This document shows, piece after piece, positions 29,001-37,663 of a stretch of 64,000 nucleotides of DNA. Position 1 is the stretch's first letter. Each line of letters begins with the position of its first letter. The DNA is from Membranihabitans maritimus (GTDB lineage Bacteria > Bacteroidota > Bacteroidia > Chitinophagales > Saprospiraceae): the NCBI RefSeq assembly GCF_021729145.1, contig NZ_JAJSLW010000005.1, positions 253,946 through 317,945 on the forward strand, read 5' to 3'. The notes under the pieces were generated by a model. The model was given only the letters and a program-made list of their open reading frames with translations, was not told the DNA's origin and searched no databases. The translations under genes and the position numbers were made by a program.

Positions 29001-29343
29001 TTTTGCAATACTCGATTTACCTACTGCCAATGGTAATTGTCCACCCCCATCCATTTTAACCAATAATTCGGGATCTGGGTTTAGTAATCCAAAACAAGTT
29101 TTACTCTATCCAAACCCGGTAAACTCTTTGCTTTCCGTGTCCTTTGATTCAATACTTGCGGGTACATTTAATGTGGATATTTATAACCAAATGGGCCAGA
29201 TTGCTTTAGAACAGTCTGGTCGGTTGGATACAACCGGACACCCAAGCCTTCCTGTGAATGTTTCATCACTTCCCAGTGGGATGTACTTTTTTCGGTTACA
29301 ATCTAATGGCAATGTTTATTCAGGTAAATTTGTGAAGGAATAA
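26044..29343 (+). CDS. Large T9SS-secreted protein with FG-GAP-like repeats and beta-rich core
   Basis: A 1099-residue extracellular protein. The signal peptide ends at about residue 29 (GQA before Gln). Residues ~110-540 carry FG-GAP/VCBS-type calcium loops: DLEGDGRDDI, DYDGDVANEL, DVNGDGDADL, DLDRDGIEEL and DFDADN. Residues ~565-820 are rich in Ser/Thr with alternating small and hydrophobic residues. Around 880-1005 there is a CARDB-like domain with PGDTITIYTEVHNWS. The C-terminal ~80 residues form a T9SS sorting domain with LLYPNPVNSLLSV. Function is unknown: a beta-propeller adhesin is the simplest reading, and a pore-forming core is a speculative alternative. Confidence 0.82.
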   Translation: MKTLNKFYFSKAIFISLIVVCIICQGQAQELKNASDFEHKEPLAGLSDISTSHEIYILWGQDNLFKNEIVDYLPTAQQDISLLENTISDVYAPSVIRQGDNINETTRVAVTAADLEGDGRDDIVKVTTTESGELILSVTSVLPQLNVSGNSVNLQIPTNVALETRLNIHILGGNFDNDIEEEVALIWPESGENSTNKIQVRIYNWENGSLKETANFSYQNSVIEYSVELTDLDLNGLHELALATVEMEDQSPVIVVNILGMEVGELLLVSKKIIQEFDNQTPFSKDVSLAINTGDYDGDVANELALVYRQKRDNVDVEIIQLRLIQSLDIEGNSTESVFETLRIVNNQLTLFEYSGENIPEYQNIYAASGDVNGDGDADLTVYSPSRDLLLFTALDSLEVSQVNDFTDFLKGNTLKPVFCFTRGGLQSLGIQMADLDRDGIEELVFAGLKGCTDDLFSNNMTNSKVSIEVYDLRTGAPELTGITNIENSNTSFFGRAAASFVLGDFDADNLRLGKGQYSRRSEISQPLIILNAPPIHFDQLQNELYDINECYQNSDCSFASNYLTSSSVSMQTSTTVSSAWGVSANVRASAGVDVELVKSEISASVSARYGEGFSKYRSSGKRLDISTQVSAIEDDQIYAMVTDYDIWEYPVYKNDSLVTHLVSIVPTVTERRWFPSKSYNAYDYLPDHEVGNILSYRTQKPDYSRVDQIINSDNFTLSENSQSKWVVNQQSFRESGSSRVREFGIGASLDIQTDVNFKIFGGSLGATISGEYETSDLTTQRTSISDELELEIELGGVDESLGEVKYAVNPYCYWAKNGALVVDYTAEPEVPAPGAPDTWWSFHYGQKADPALILPWKYDPEKGLSLQDEIVKRFQSKSIGFSNSKPLPGDTITIYTEVHNWSLLPTTGPVEVGFYLCDPGQETNRMTGIHGETTVSTIQKLDPRGNDIVSFEWKVPDNLSTFPRIYARIDPNNKEGEIHENNNYGFAILDLPTANGNCPPPSILTNNSGSGFSNPKQVLLYPNPVNSLLSVSFDSILAGTFNVDIYNQMGQIALEQSGRLDTTGHPSLPVNVSSLPSGMYFFRLQSNGNVYSGKFVKE

Positions 29344-29396
29344 ATAGTTCCTGCAAATACGATTTATATTTCAAATTTTATTTGAGTTCAATCCAA

Positions 29397-31043
29397 TTAA
29401 GGGGAATGAATATCACCTTGTACATTGTACAATGAATCTAATTCATACCATCGAGTTTTCATCTTGTCCAGGCGATTCATATGCTCCTCTTTCCAGGATG
29501 GGTTTCCAAAATTATAAAACTTATCGGCCAGGTTATTTAATTCGGTTCTGTCCTCTTCCATATTATACAGTTGCCACCTTGCATCTATATCTGTAGATAT
29601 CACTGCTTTCCATTTCCCTTGTCGCAAGGCTTTGTTCCCCTGATGGCTAAAATAAATCTCTCGATTTCTTTCTTCATCTTTTTCAAATAAAGGGACAAGG
29701 CTCTTACCTGGCAACATCGGGGCTTTAATGTCATTTCTCTCCTGAAGTGGAGGAATACCTGCAAGGTCCAAAAAAGTCGGCAGGAAATCTATAATATGTC
29801 CAGTCGATGATCGAATCCCCCCTGGATCATCTATTTTATTTTCCCAGTATATAATGAGTGGAGTAGTAATACCCCCTTCGTGTGTCCAATATTTATGGCG
29901 ACGGAAAGGTGTATTACTTGCGGTAGAAAATCCAGGTCCCAGACAGAGATATGTCTCATTTGAACCAGGTGGCGCATTTTTATTATGGCCATTTCCTCGG
30001 ACAATTTGTTCCGCACTGGCTCCATTATCAGATAAAAATAAAATTATGGTATTTTCCAATTTTCCATCTGTATCGAGCTGGGCTAAAAGACGCCCTATTT
30101 CTTGATCTATTCGATCGATCATGGCTGCATGAATAGCCATTTTTGTAGCTTGTAAATATTGCTGCTGTCCAGTCAATTGTTCCCATGGTTTCGCTAAACG
30201 AATTTCCCCTGGGATGGTATCTTGAAGCCATTTCAAGGGCCAGCTCCACGGGGCCGTTACAAGGTATTCAAAAGGGCTATTGTCTCCTACATTCAATCCC
30301 AGTTCTTTTTGTTTTTGATATCTAATCGATTTCAATTCATCCCATCCATCCAAATACCGCTGGCGATATTTGTCAATATCCTCTTGTGGTGCTTGCAAAG
30401 GAAAATGAGGGGTAATATAGGCCAGGTAGAGAAAGAATGGGACTTCAGCGTATTTACTTTCGTGTTCACTAAGAAAATCTATGGCGTAATCTGTAATGGC
30501 AGTTGTAGAGTAATAATTTTTGCTAGAATCCAACGGTAATTCTTCATCGTCCAAATAATGATTTATTCCAGCAAAATGATTATTATAGGTTTCAGTATGA
30601 TAAGATCGATCAAATCCCGCATCATCTATTAATTTCGGTACATTCCCAACGTGCCATTTCCCACTGTGATAACTTTTGTATCCCGCTTGCTCCAAATGAT
30701 GGGGTAGGAGATAGCCCCATTTCGGGAAATCAGAACGATTGTCTCCCATATTGATCTGCTCAGGATAATATCCGGAAATAAGAGAGGCTCGCGTTGGAAA
30801 ACAACGTCCACAATTGTAAAACTGGGTAAACCGAAGTCCATTGTATGCCAACCGATCCAGATTAGGTGTTTTGATTTCACTACCGTAACAACCCAGATCT
30901 GAAAATCCCAAATCATCCGCCATAATGACAATAATATTGGGTTTGGTGGTGTCACTTAATATTTTAGTTGTTTTTCCAAGTATTACATTCGAATACATTA
31001 CTAATATGGAAAATAAAATAGTTTTTAAATCATAGAATCTCAT
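29397..31043 (-). CDS. Sulfatase 1 (arylsulfatase family)
   Basis: A type I sulfatase that removes sulfate esters using a formylglycine made from Cys81 in the motif CFPTR. The N-terminal metal site is IMADDLGFSDLGC. The Lys/His pair is in SGKWHVG, and the second metal region is FLSDNGAS. The C-terminal subdomain ends with the usual WKAVISTD...WQLYNMEEDRTELNNLA pattern. An N-terminal hydrophobic segment suggests export, though the cleavage site is less clear than in its neighbours. It is the last gene of the SusCD/sulfatase locus, 65 bp after sulfatase 2. Size and motif layout are typical of S1-family sulfatases; the substrate is not predictable here. Confidence 0.93.
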   Translation of the reverse strand: MRFYDLKTILFSILVMYSNVILGKTTKILSDTTKPNIIVIMADDLGFSDLGCYGSEIKTPNLDRLAYNGLRFTQFYNCGRCFPTRASLISGYYPEQINMGDNRSDFPKWGYLLPHHLEQAGYKSYHSGKWHVGNVPKLIDDAGFDRSYHTETYNNHFAGINHYLDDEELPLDSSKNYYSTTAITDYAIDFLSEHESKYAEVPFFLYLAYITPHFPLQAPQEDIDKYRQRYLDGWDELKSIRYQKQKELGLNVGDNSPFEYLVTAPWSWPLKWLQDTIPGEIRLAKPWEQLTGQQQYLQATKMAIHAAMIDRIDQEIGRLLAQLDTDGKLENTIILFLSDNGASAEQIVRGNGHNKNAPPGSNETYLCLGPGFSTASNTPFRRHKYWTHEGGITTPLIIYWENKIDDPGGIRSSTGHIIDFLPTFLDLAGIPPLQERNDIKAPMLPGKSLVPLFEKDEERNREIYFSHQGNKALRQGKWKAVISTDIDARWQLYNMEEDRTELNNLADKFYNFGNPSWKEEHMNRLDKMKTRWYELDSLYNVQGDIHSP

Positions 31044-31108
31044 ATCCTATTTTTTTAATACCCACTCAAATAAATTACTGAATATTTGGTCAGTAAGGTA
31101 ATTATTAA

Positions 31109-32581
31109 TTAATCTTCTTTTCTGGGAGGTAATTTAGCATGTATGTTTTCTCGCCAATTATCCATTACCCTCAACAGTTCTTGAGTCTTGACATTATTTA
31201 TGTCAATAAGATTGTTTTGTTCTCCTATATCATCTACCAGGTTATAAAGTTCCAGTTCTTCCGTCTCAAAGAATTGCAATAATTTCCAATCCCCGTATCG
31301 AATCGCACCAACCGGTGTAGTTCTCCAACTTCCTTCCTCACGAGTTTGTAAATAACCAGGGAAATGCCAAAATAATCCTTCGCGATTTAATTTAGCCTCA
31401 CTATCCCTAAGGATTGGTAGAATGCTTTCACCATCCAATATGTGAGAAGTTGGAATCGTACCATCAGCTACTTCCAAAAAGGTAGGGTAAAAATCTATGC
31501 TAATTACCGGTTCATCGGACTCTGTGCCCGCCTGGATCACAGATGGCCATCTTATTATTAAGGGGACTCTAATCCCACCTTCATACAATTGTCCTTTACC
31601 GCCACGCAATGGTGCATTGTGAGTAATTTCTACGGTCCCGCCAAACCCGTCATCTAATGGGTCCAATCTCGGCAAACCTTTCATCCCCTGATCAATATAT
31701 CCCCCTAAACCACCATTGTCGCTATAAAAAACAAATATTGTATTTTTGGCCAGATCCCACTCCTCCAACTTTTTCATTATTTTTCCGACACTGTTGTCCA
31801 GTGATTCCACCATGGCAGCATATGTGGCATGATAATGTCCCATGACCGGGCGTTTATTTAAATATTTTTGTACTAAACTATCCGGTGCCTGAAAAGGTGA
31901 ATGAACGATATAGTGTGCTAAATACAGAAAAAAAGGTTGATCTTTATGCTCTTGTATAAAGTCTACGGCTAGATTATTCAATTCATGGGCTACAAAATCA
32001 TTTTTAAAATTTAATTTATTGTTTTGATTTAATATGTTTTCCCCGGAACCAATTTCTACGACACTGGAAGAATGGAAGCCTTGTTCTTCCGGCCCAGCCT
32101 TTCCCAAATGCCATTTCCCAAAATGACCAGAGACATATCCGGCATCCTTCAAAGCTTCTGCCATCGTATAAGTTGATGAGGAAATGCCATTACCATTAGG
32201 AAGAGGCACCAACTTCCGGTTTTCTTCTTTCCCCCGTGCCCCGGTACTTACAGTATATACAGGTTGCCTTGGATAATATTGTCCAGACATAAAAGCAGCC
32301 CTGGTAGGTGCGCAATTGGGCCCGTTGGTATATGCCGATGTAAACTTTATCCCCTGGGAAGCTAATTTGTCGATATTAGGGGTTTCGTAATAGTCAGCAT
32401 TTCCTATACCGTTAAAGCAATTAATATCGCTGTACCCCAAATCATCAGCCATAATGAAGACAATATTGGGTTTTGATACGGTTTTATTTTCCGATTGATT
32501 GGAAGTATTTTGAGAAAACCCTGAAAAGGCCCATAAATGTATGAATATAAAGGGTATATGAATTTTTAACGATTTTACCAT
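31109..32581 (-). CDS. Sulfatase 2 (arylsulfatase family)
   Basis: A type I sulfatase with the formylglycine motif CAPTR (Cys90). It has metal-binding IMADDLGYSDINC, HFGKWHLGKAG with the catalytic Lys and His, and FYSDNGG for the second metal site. The LYEGGIRVPLIIRWP segment is also standard. The signal peptide ends at GFS before Gln. The start overlaps the end of SusD1 by 7 bp, which indicates translational coupling within the locus. Maturation needs a formylglycine-generating enzyme or anSME, and neither is in the window. It probably acts on a sulfated glycan bound by the adjacent SusCD pair. Confidence 0.94.
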   Translation of the reverse strand: MVKSLKIHIPFIFIHLWAFSGFSQNTSNQSENKTVSKPNIVFIMADDLGYSDINCFNGIGNADYYETPNIDKLASQGIKFTSAYTNGPNCAPTRAAFMSGQYYPRQPVYTVSTGARGKEENRKLVPLPNGNGISSSTYTMAEALKDAGYVSGHFGKWHLGKAGPEEQGFHSSSVVEIGSGENILNQNNKLNFKNDFVAHELNNLAVDFIQEHKDQPFFLYLAHYIVHSPFQAPDSLVQKYLNKRPVMGHYHATYAAMVESLDNSVGKIMKKLEEWDLAKNTIFVFYSDNGGLGGYIDQGMKGLPRLDPLDDGFGGTVEITHNAPLRGGKGQLYEGGIRVPLIIRWPSVIQAGTESDEPVISIDFYPTFLEVADGTIPTSHILDGESILPILRDSEAKLNREGLFWHFPGYLQTREEGSWRTTPVGAIRYGDWKLLQFFETEELELYNLVDDIGEQNNLIDINNVKTQELLRVMDNWRENIHAKLPPRKED

Positions 32582-34092
32582 CCCGGGTTTTGTGTTAGAT
32601 TTGGATTCAATGTTATTTCTCTTTGCGGAATAGGATATAAAAATTTATGCTCTTCAATGACATAGGCCGGAGAGGCAAAGTGCGGTTGACGCCCTCTGTA
32701 TATTTCACCGTGTCGTTCCATAGTTTCCAATGCTTTTCCGGTTCGCAAAAGATTAAACCATCGATGATTTTCAAAAGCTAACTCCAATTGCATTTCACGG
32801 TAGACTGCTTCTCTAAACTGTTCTTGTGACAGCCCGGAAACCAGGGGTTCAATCCCTGCCCGCATCCGCACTGCATTAATGGCATCATAAGATTCAGTAG
32901 TCGGCCCTTCTATTTCATTTATACATTCAGCTGACATCAATAGTATATGGGCATATCGATATACAGGACAGTTGTCATTTGTCCTTCCCTGTACGGCATG
33001 GGTATGATCATATTTTTTGATATAGAGAATGGTATCACCCATTGCTATTCCCTGTCCTACATTACTGGGATCTACAAAATGGCCAATAGAGACATCTTTT
33101 CTCAAATCATCATCCGAATAGGCATTGTAGATCTCAATTGAAGGGATATTCAATCCCTGTGTTGAAGCATTGTGGCCTGTAATTTGAGAACCAGAATTCC
33201 ACGGAGCAAAATTATAAATGAATGTACTTCCAAGCCCGGGATTACTTTCAATACTGGAATAATTTACGTCAAAAATAATTTCAGCATTATTTTTACTACC
33301 TGGATCAAATACTTCTTCGTAATTCGGTAATAGTTCATAATTCAATTGATGCAGTTCATCCAATTCCTGTTTTGCAGCCGCAAATTCGCCTTGTGTCATC
33401 AGAATATCAGCTTTTAATGCCCGCGCAGCGCCTTGGGTAGCCCTTCCGATATTTCCTCCTGTATAACCGGAAGGCAAATTCGAAATAGCTGCGTCAATAT
33501 CCATATCTATTTGATTGTATACTTCTTCAACAGAATGTCTTTTTTCAATCGCAGCAAAAGCTTCAGCCGGGGATTCTACCTGATTTAGGACCAAAGGAAC
33601 TTCCCCAAATAACCTTACCAGGTGAAAATAAAAAAATGCACGCAAAAATTGACTTTCACCCTTTAACTGATTTTTATACTCTTCATTGGAAAATTCTACA
33701 TTATCTATATGATTCAAAACGGTATTAGCCCGTTGAATCCCTACATAAGTATCATTCCAGTACGGGGCAATATTCTGATTACTGGCGTCCATTGTAAATT
33801 CCTCCATCAACCATATGGGATGGGGGCCCCTGTTCGCCGGCCAAAATTGTACGGTTGTATTATCTGACCGTTGCTCAGCAAATTTCCAGTGGTTGTCATA
33901 CACATTTTGCAGACTGGCATAAATGGATACAACCCCCTGGTCAACCTGCTGTTGATTTTGGAAAAATTCAGAAGATCCAATTACATTGGCAGGATCTTTT
34001 GTGAGAAAATTTTCACAACTAAAGCCTAATGAAGTACAAATGATAGTGATCCCTATTTTTAAATATTTATTTATTCTTCTATTACTATTCAT
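32575..34092 (-). CDS. RagB/SusD family outer-membrane lipoprotein 1
   Basis: A surface glycan-binding lipoprotein that forms the lid of the SusC1 transporter. A lipobox with Cys26 (GFSC) is followed by ENFLTKDP, the usual start of SusD proteins. TPR-like helices follow, including LRAFFYFHLVRLFGEVPLV, and a C-terminal LAFENHRWFNLLRTGKALE then LYPIPQREITLNPNLTQNPGW, the classic SusD ending. Length (505 residues) is standard. It lies 12 bp after SusC1 and overlaps sulfatase 2 by 7 bp. It may bind an oligosaccharide with sulfate groups, inferred from the neighbours. Confidence 0.95.
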   Translation of the reverse strand: MNSNRRINKYLKIGITIICTSLGFSCENFLTKDPANVIGSSEFFQNQQQVDQGVVSIYASLQNVYDNHWKFAEQRSDNTTVQFWPANRGPHPIWLMEEFTMDASNQNIAPYWNDTYVGIQRANTVLNHIDNVEFSNEEYKNQLKGESQFLRAFFYFHLVRLFGEVPLVLNQVESPAEAFAAIEKRHSVEEVYNQIDMDIDAAISNLPSGYTGGNIGRATQGAARALKADILMTQGEFAAAKQELDELHQLNYELLPNYEEVFDPGSKNNAEIIFDVNYSSIESNPGLGSTFIYNFAPWNSGSQITGHNASTQGLNIPSIEIYNAYSDDDLRKDVSIGHFVDPSNVGQGIAMGDTILYIKKYDHTHAVQGRTNDNCPVYRYAHILLMSAECINEIEGPTTESYDAINAVRMRAGIEPLVSGLSQEQFREAVYREMQLELAFENHRWFNLLRTGKALETMERHGEIYRGRQPHFASPAYVIEEHKFLYPIPQREITLNPNLTQNPGW

Positions 34093-34104
34093 TGCTTTAT
34101 AGTT

Positions 34105-37100
34105 TTAAAGATTTACATTAATTCCCAGGGAATAAACCTTTGATATAGGATAATTTAGATTTCGTGTTCCGCCTGGTCTTAAAGGATTTTGAACCTCATA
34201 GGCTTCTTCCGGATTTTGAAAATTTGTATTTGAAATCCACGGGTTCAAGATATTTAGATAAATTCTCAATCTATTACCTGATTCCAAAAACCTGGCACTA
34301 TTCTCATCCATAGAATAACCTATACTGATATTCCTAATCCATATATGGGAACTGTTTTCCACCCATTTACTATGATTATATCTGTGAATTACCCTGGAAA
34401 TTGCGCGAGGAACCAGGCCATCACCGGGGTTTTCGGGAGACCTCCATCTATTCAAGGCATCGGTATGTACATTAAATACGCCATCCAAATTGTGAAAGTC
34501 CTGGTAGCCATTTTGGATTTTCTGACCTCCCTGAGACCCTGTAAATGCAATATTTAAGTCCCAACTCTTTAAGTTAATTGAATTGTTGAGACCCCATGTG
34601 AAGTCAGGGTAGGGATCCCCAATCCTTGTGAAATCTGTAATAGGATCGATTTGGCCGTCCCCATTTACATCTTCATATCGATAAGAGCCAGGTATAGCAC
34701 TTGGATGCAGAGGCGCATTATCTATTTCCTCCTGGGTATCAAAAATTCCTAACACATTGTAACCATAAAACTGACCAATCGGATATCCTTCTTCTGTAAT
34801 ATGCTGCGCTGTTGCAACAGGAGCAAATATTGGACTGGCCAATCGAGTGACTTTATTGGAATTATGGCTTACATTCAATCCCAGGTCCCAGGTGAAGTCC
34901 CCTTTTTGTATTACTGTTGTATTGTAAGAAAACTCAACTCCGTGATTTGTCACTTCTCCCCGGTTGACCTGTGCACTTTGAAACCCCGAAGTATAAGGAG
35001 TCTCTATACTCAATAACATATTATTTGTTATTTTCCTATAATATTCCAATGTAAAAGTGTGCCTGTCATTGATACTTGCATCCAATCCTATATTGACCTG
35101 GTCTACTTCCTCCCAACCCAGGTTCGGATTCCCCAGGTTGTTAATAGACCGACCAGCTACTTCCACATCATTTAAGACGTAGCTTGAAGTACCTACCCTT
35201 CCTAAATGCGTATAATTTCCTATGCTAAAGTTCCCGGTTCTTCCGTACCCAGCTCGTAGCATTAAATTGGTAAGCGTTGAATTTCCTTCGAGAAAGCCTT
35301 CATTGGATATTCTCCAACCCAATGAAATCGAGGGGAAAGATCCCCAACGGTTATCTGCCCCAAATTTAGAGGATCCGTCCATACGCATGGCAGCCGTTAG
35401 TAAATATTTATCCCGGTAATCATAGATTAATCTGGCAAAACCAGATACTAAGCTCCATTCGGAAATATTAGTACTCCCCGTGATAGTGGGTGCTGCATTG
35501 AATGTTCGAATTTCATCATCCGGGAATTCCCTTGCATTAAATGATTCTGATTCGAATGTTTCATTTTGCAGGGAAAAGCCCAGAAGAGCATTAATATTGT
35601 GGTCTTCACCTATTTGGGTGTTATAATTGAGTGTGTTTTCATTGACCCAGTTAAGCGCAGTAGAAGTATTTAATGAGGCTATAGCAATATCCGGGGGATA
35701 AACATTAAAGGCCTGACCAACGGTAGTTGGTTCGTATTGCTCTCGCTTTAAAGTTCTCCAGTCAATATTAAAGGAAGATTTAAAATTCAAATTTTCAATT
35801 ATCTCAAAATTTAAAAATGTATTGAATAATGCCCTTCCCGTTTTTAGAGTGTGGTCAACTTCTTGCAATTTCAATACTGGATTTACATATGCTAATAAAC
35901 CTGGTCCGCTGACCATCGAAGTCAGCGATCCGTCTTCATTTCTCAACGGGGCGATTGGATTGACTAAGTATGCACTTGCCTGGGGACCGGCCCGGCCTTC
36001 ATCCCCGTCGGTAGCAGCCAGTTTTTGATTTTCCAGTGAAGGTGCTAAGTTGAATCCCATGCTTAAGCGGTCAGTCAAATTTGCGTTAACATTTATTCGC
36101 AGATTGTATCGATTGTAATTGGTCTCTAATAAGGTTCCATCCTGATCCAGAAATCCAAACGAGACCATAGTTCGAATTTTCTCATTTCCACCGCTGATAT
36201 TTAAATTATGATTTTGCATTAATGCTGTTCGATAAATTTCCTCAACCCAATTGGTACCTTCCCCGTATTGTTCCGGATTCCTGTACATCTCAGGTATATC
36301 ATCCACTGTAGGTTCCCTGTTTTGATTATATCGAATATTGTCAGAAATCCGATCATTCATGAATTGTGCAAATTCTGTGGCATTTAAAACCGGAATCATC
36401 CCTCTTCTCCGTATATTCTGGAGACCTATGGAACTATTAAAATCAACATTTAACCCCATTGATCCTTTTTTCGTAGTAATTAGAATTACTCCGTTGGCTC
36501 CTCTGGATCCATAAATTGCCGTTGCAGATGCATCTTTTAAGATTTCAATAGATACTATCTGGCTAGGGGCAATACTATTTAATGGATTTGAACGCTGATC
36601 AGGGGAATTTGAGATGGGAAAACCATCGATTACATATAAGGGATCACTACCTGCGCCAATGGAACTTACTCCACGAATCCTGATGGACGGTCCTCCACCC
36701 GGTGTGCCACTTACTGTATTTACCTGAACTCCGGCCACTTTCCCGTTAATTGCCTGGTCTACTCCTACAATCGGTTTGCTCTCCAAGTCTTCCATAGGAA
36801 CTGAAGCTACTGATCCCGTTACACTTCTTCGCCTTTGGGTTCCATACCCGACTACTACCACCTCATCGAGTGTTTGACTATCTTCTTCCAGCGTAATCTC
36901 CAGAGTTGTATTTCCATCAACTGGAACCTCCTGGGTTTTGTATCCAATATATGATACTACCAAAATGGCGTCATTATCCACATTTTCTAACGTAAAATTC
37001 CCATCAAAGTCTGTAGCAGTTCCCAGGTCTGAGCCTTTGACCAAAACATTTACGCCAATTAATGGATTACCTTCCACATCGATGATTCTACCCGATACAT

Positions 37101-37614
37101 CCAGAATCTGTCCTGCGAAAAAGTTATAAATTGTCCTATTCGTCGGGAGATATTCAATTCTATTGACAGAAGGGCGCGAATCCAATTGCAAACGTTTATT
37201 GGTTATGGATTTAATGGTATTTGATTTGTTGGGCTTTTTTAGGCCACTATCTTTTAAAAAGATTACGTAGAAGCCCTCACCGACTTTATTATAGGTAAAC
37301 TGACTATTTTTGAATATCATATCCAAAGAAAATTCCAGATCTTCTTCCTGTAACCATCGAAAGGGTACCGCTTTCATTGTTTTCAAATCTGAGAGGTAAC
37401 TAAAGTTCACTTCAAATTTCTCTTGAAGGTATTTTAGCGCCTCATCTATTGCTACCGTATATCGTGTGGATGTAGTAGACATATCAATTTGATATTGATC
37501 CTCCCGGTGATTAAGATCCGGAAAGTTTGAAACAAGCGATTGTCCATGTAAATTTATCGAAGACAAAATCAGCAATACTAATATTATCTTTAATGTATAT
37601 TCCATTTTTCCCAT
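34105..37614 (-). CDS. SusC/RagA TonB-linked outer-membrane transporter 1 with STN domain
   Basis: A TonB-dependent importer working with SusD1. The signal peptide ends at LHG before Gln25. Residues ~52-120 form a secretin/TonB N-terminal (STN) signalling domain, 172-245 a carboxypeptidase-regulatory-like domain, and 250-258 the TonB-box-like DEVVVVGYG. The plug domain contains IRIRGVSSIG and KDASATAIYGSRGANGV, followed by the 22-strand barrel. The STN domain implies transport-coupled signalling to FecR and the ECF sigma factor of this locus. The first ~260 residues are strikingly like those of SusC2, as is the 5' leader, so this part looks duplicated. Confidence 0.95.
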   Translation of the reverse strand: MGKMEYTLKIILVLLILSSINLHGQSLVSNFPDLNHREDQYQIDMSTTSTRYTVAIDEALKYLQEKFEVNFSYLSDLKTMKAVPFRWLQEEDLEFSLDMIFKNSQFTYNKVGEGFYVIFLKDSGLKKPNKSNTIKSITNKRLQLDSRPSVNRIEYLPTNRTIYNFFAGQILDVSGRIIDVEGNPLIGVNVLVKGSDLGTATDFDGNFTLENVDNDAILVVSYIGYKTQEVPVDGNTTLEITLEEDSQTLDEVVVVGYGTQRRRSVTGSVASVPMEDLESKPIVGVDQAINGKVAGVQVNTVSGTPGGGPSIRIRGVSSIGAGSDPLYVIDGFPISNSPDQRSNPLNSIAPSQIVSIEILKDASATAIYGSRGANGVILITTKKGSMGLNVDFNSSIGLQNIRRRGMIPVLNATEFAQFMNDRISDNIRYNQNREPTVDDIPEMYRNPEQYGEGTNWVEEIYRTALMQNHNLNISGGNEKIRTMVSFGFLDQDGTLLETNYNRYNLRINVNANLTDRLSMGFNLAPSLENQKLAATDGDEGRAGPQASAYLVNPIAPLRNEDGSLTSMVSGPGLLAYVNPVLKLQEVDHTLKTGRALFNTFLNFEIIENLNFKSSFNIDWRTLKREQYEPTTVGQAFNVYPPDIAIASLNTSTALNWVNENTLNYNTQIGEDHNINALLGFSLQNETFESESFNAREFPDDEIRTFNAAPTITGSTNISEWSLVSGFARLIYDYRDKYLLTAAMRMDGSSKFGADNRWGSFPSISLGWRISNEGFLEGNSTLTNLMLRAGYGRTGNFSIGNYTHLGRVGTSSYVLNDVEVAGRSINNLGNPNLGWEEVDQVNIGLDASINDRHTFTLEYYRKITNNMLLSIETPYTSGFQSAQVNRGEVTNHGVEFSYNTTVIQKGDFTWDLGLNVSHNSNKVTRLASPIFAPVATAQHITEEGYPIGQFYGYNVLGIFDTQEEIDNAPLHPSAIPGSYRYEDVNGDGQIDPITDFTRIGDPYPDFTWGLNNSINLKSWDLNIAFTGSQGGQKIQNGYQDFHNLDGVFNVHTDALNRWRSPENPGDGLVPRAISRVIHRYNHSKWVENSSHIWIRNISIGYSMDENSARFLESGNRLRIYLNILNPWISNTNFQNPEEAYEVQNPLRPGGTRNLNYPISKVYSLGINVNL

Positions 37615-37641
37615 AATTGTATTTTGGTAAATTATTATCGA
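37612..37641 (-). repeat. Leader repeat copy 1 (start region of SusC1)
   Basis: These 30 bp include the SusC1 start codon and the 27 bp before it. They match the corresponding bases of SusC2 (44134-44163) at 27 of 30 positions without gaps. The similarity ends beyond this segment on the upstream side. It is either a trace of gene duplication or a shared translation-control element. Confidence 0.7.
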
Positions 37642-37663
37642 ATCTCTTTAACCATCCTGGATG

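Noticed and set aside
29371-29385. Six-bp AT-only hairpin between the convergent FG-GAP-type gene and sulfatase 1
   Set aside because: The stem is weak and has no T run on either strand, so I did not call it a terminator.
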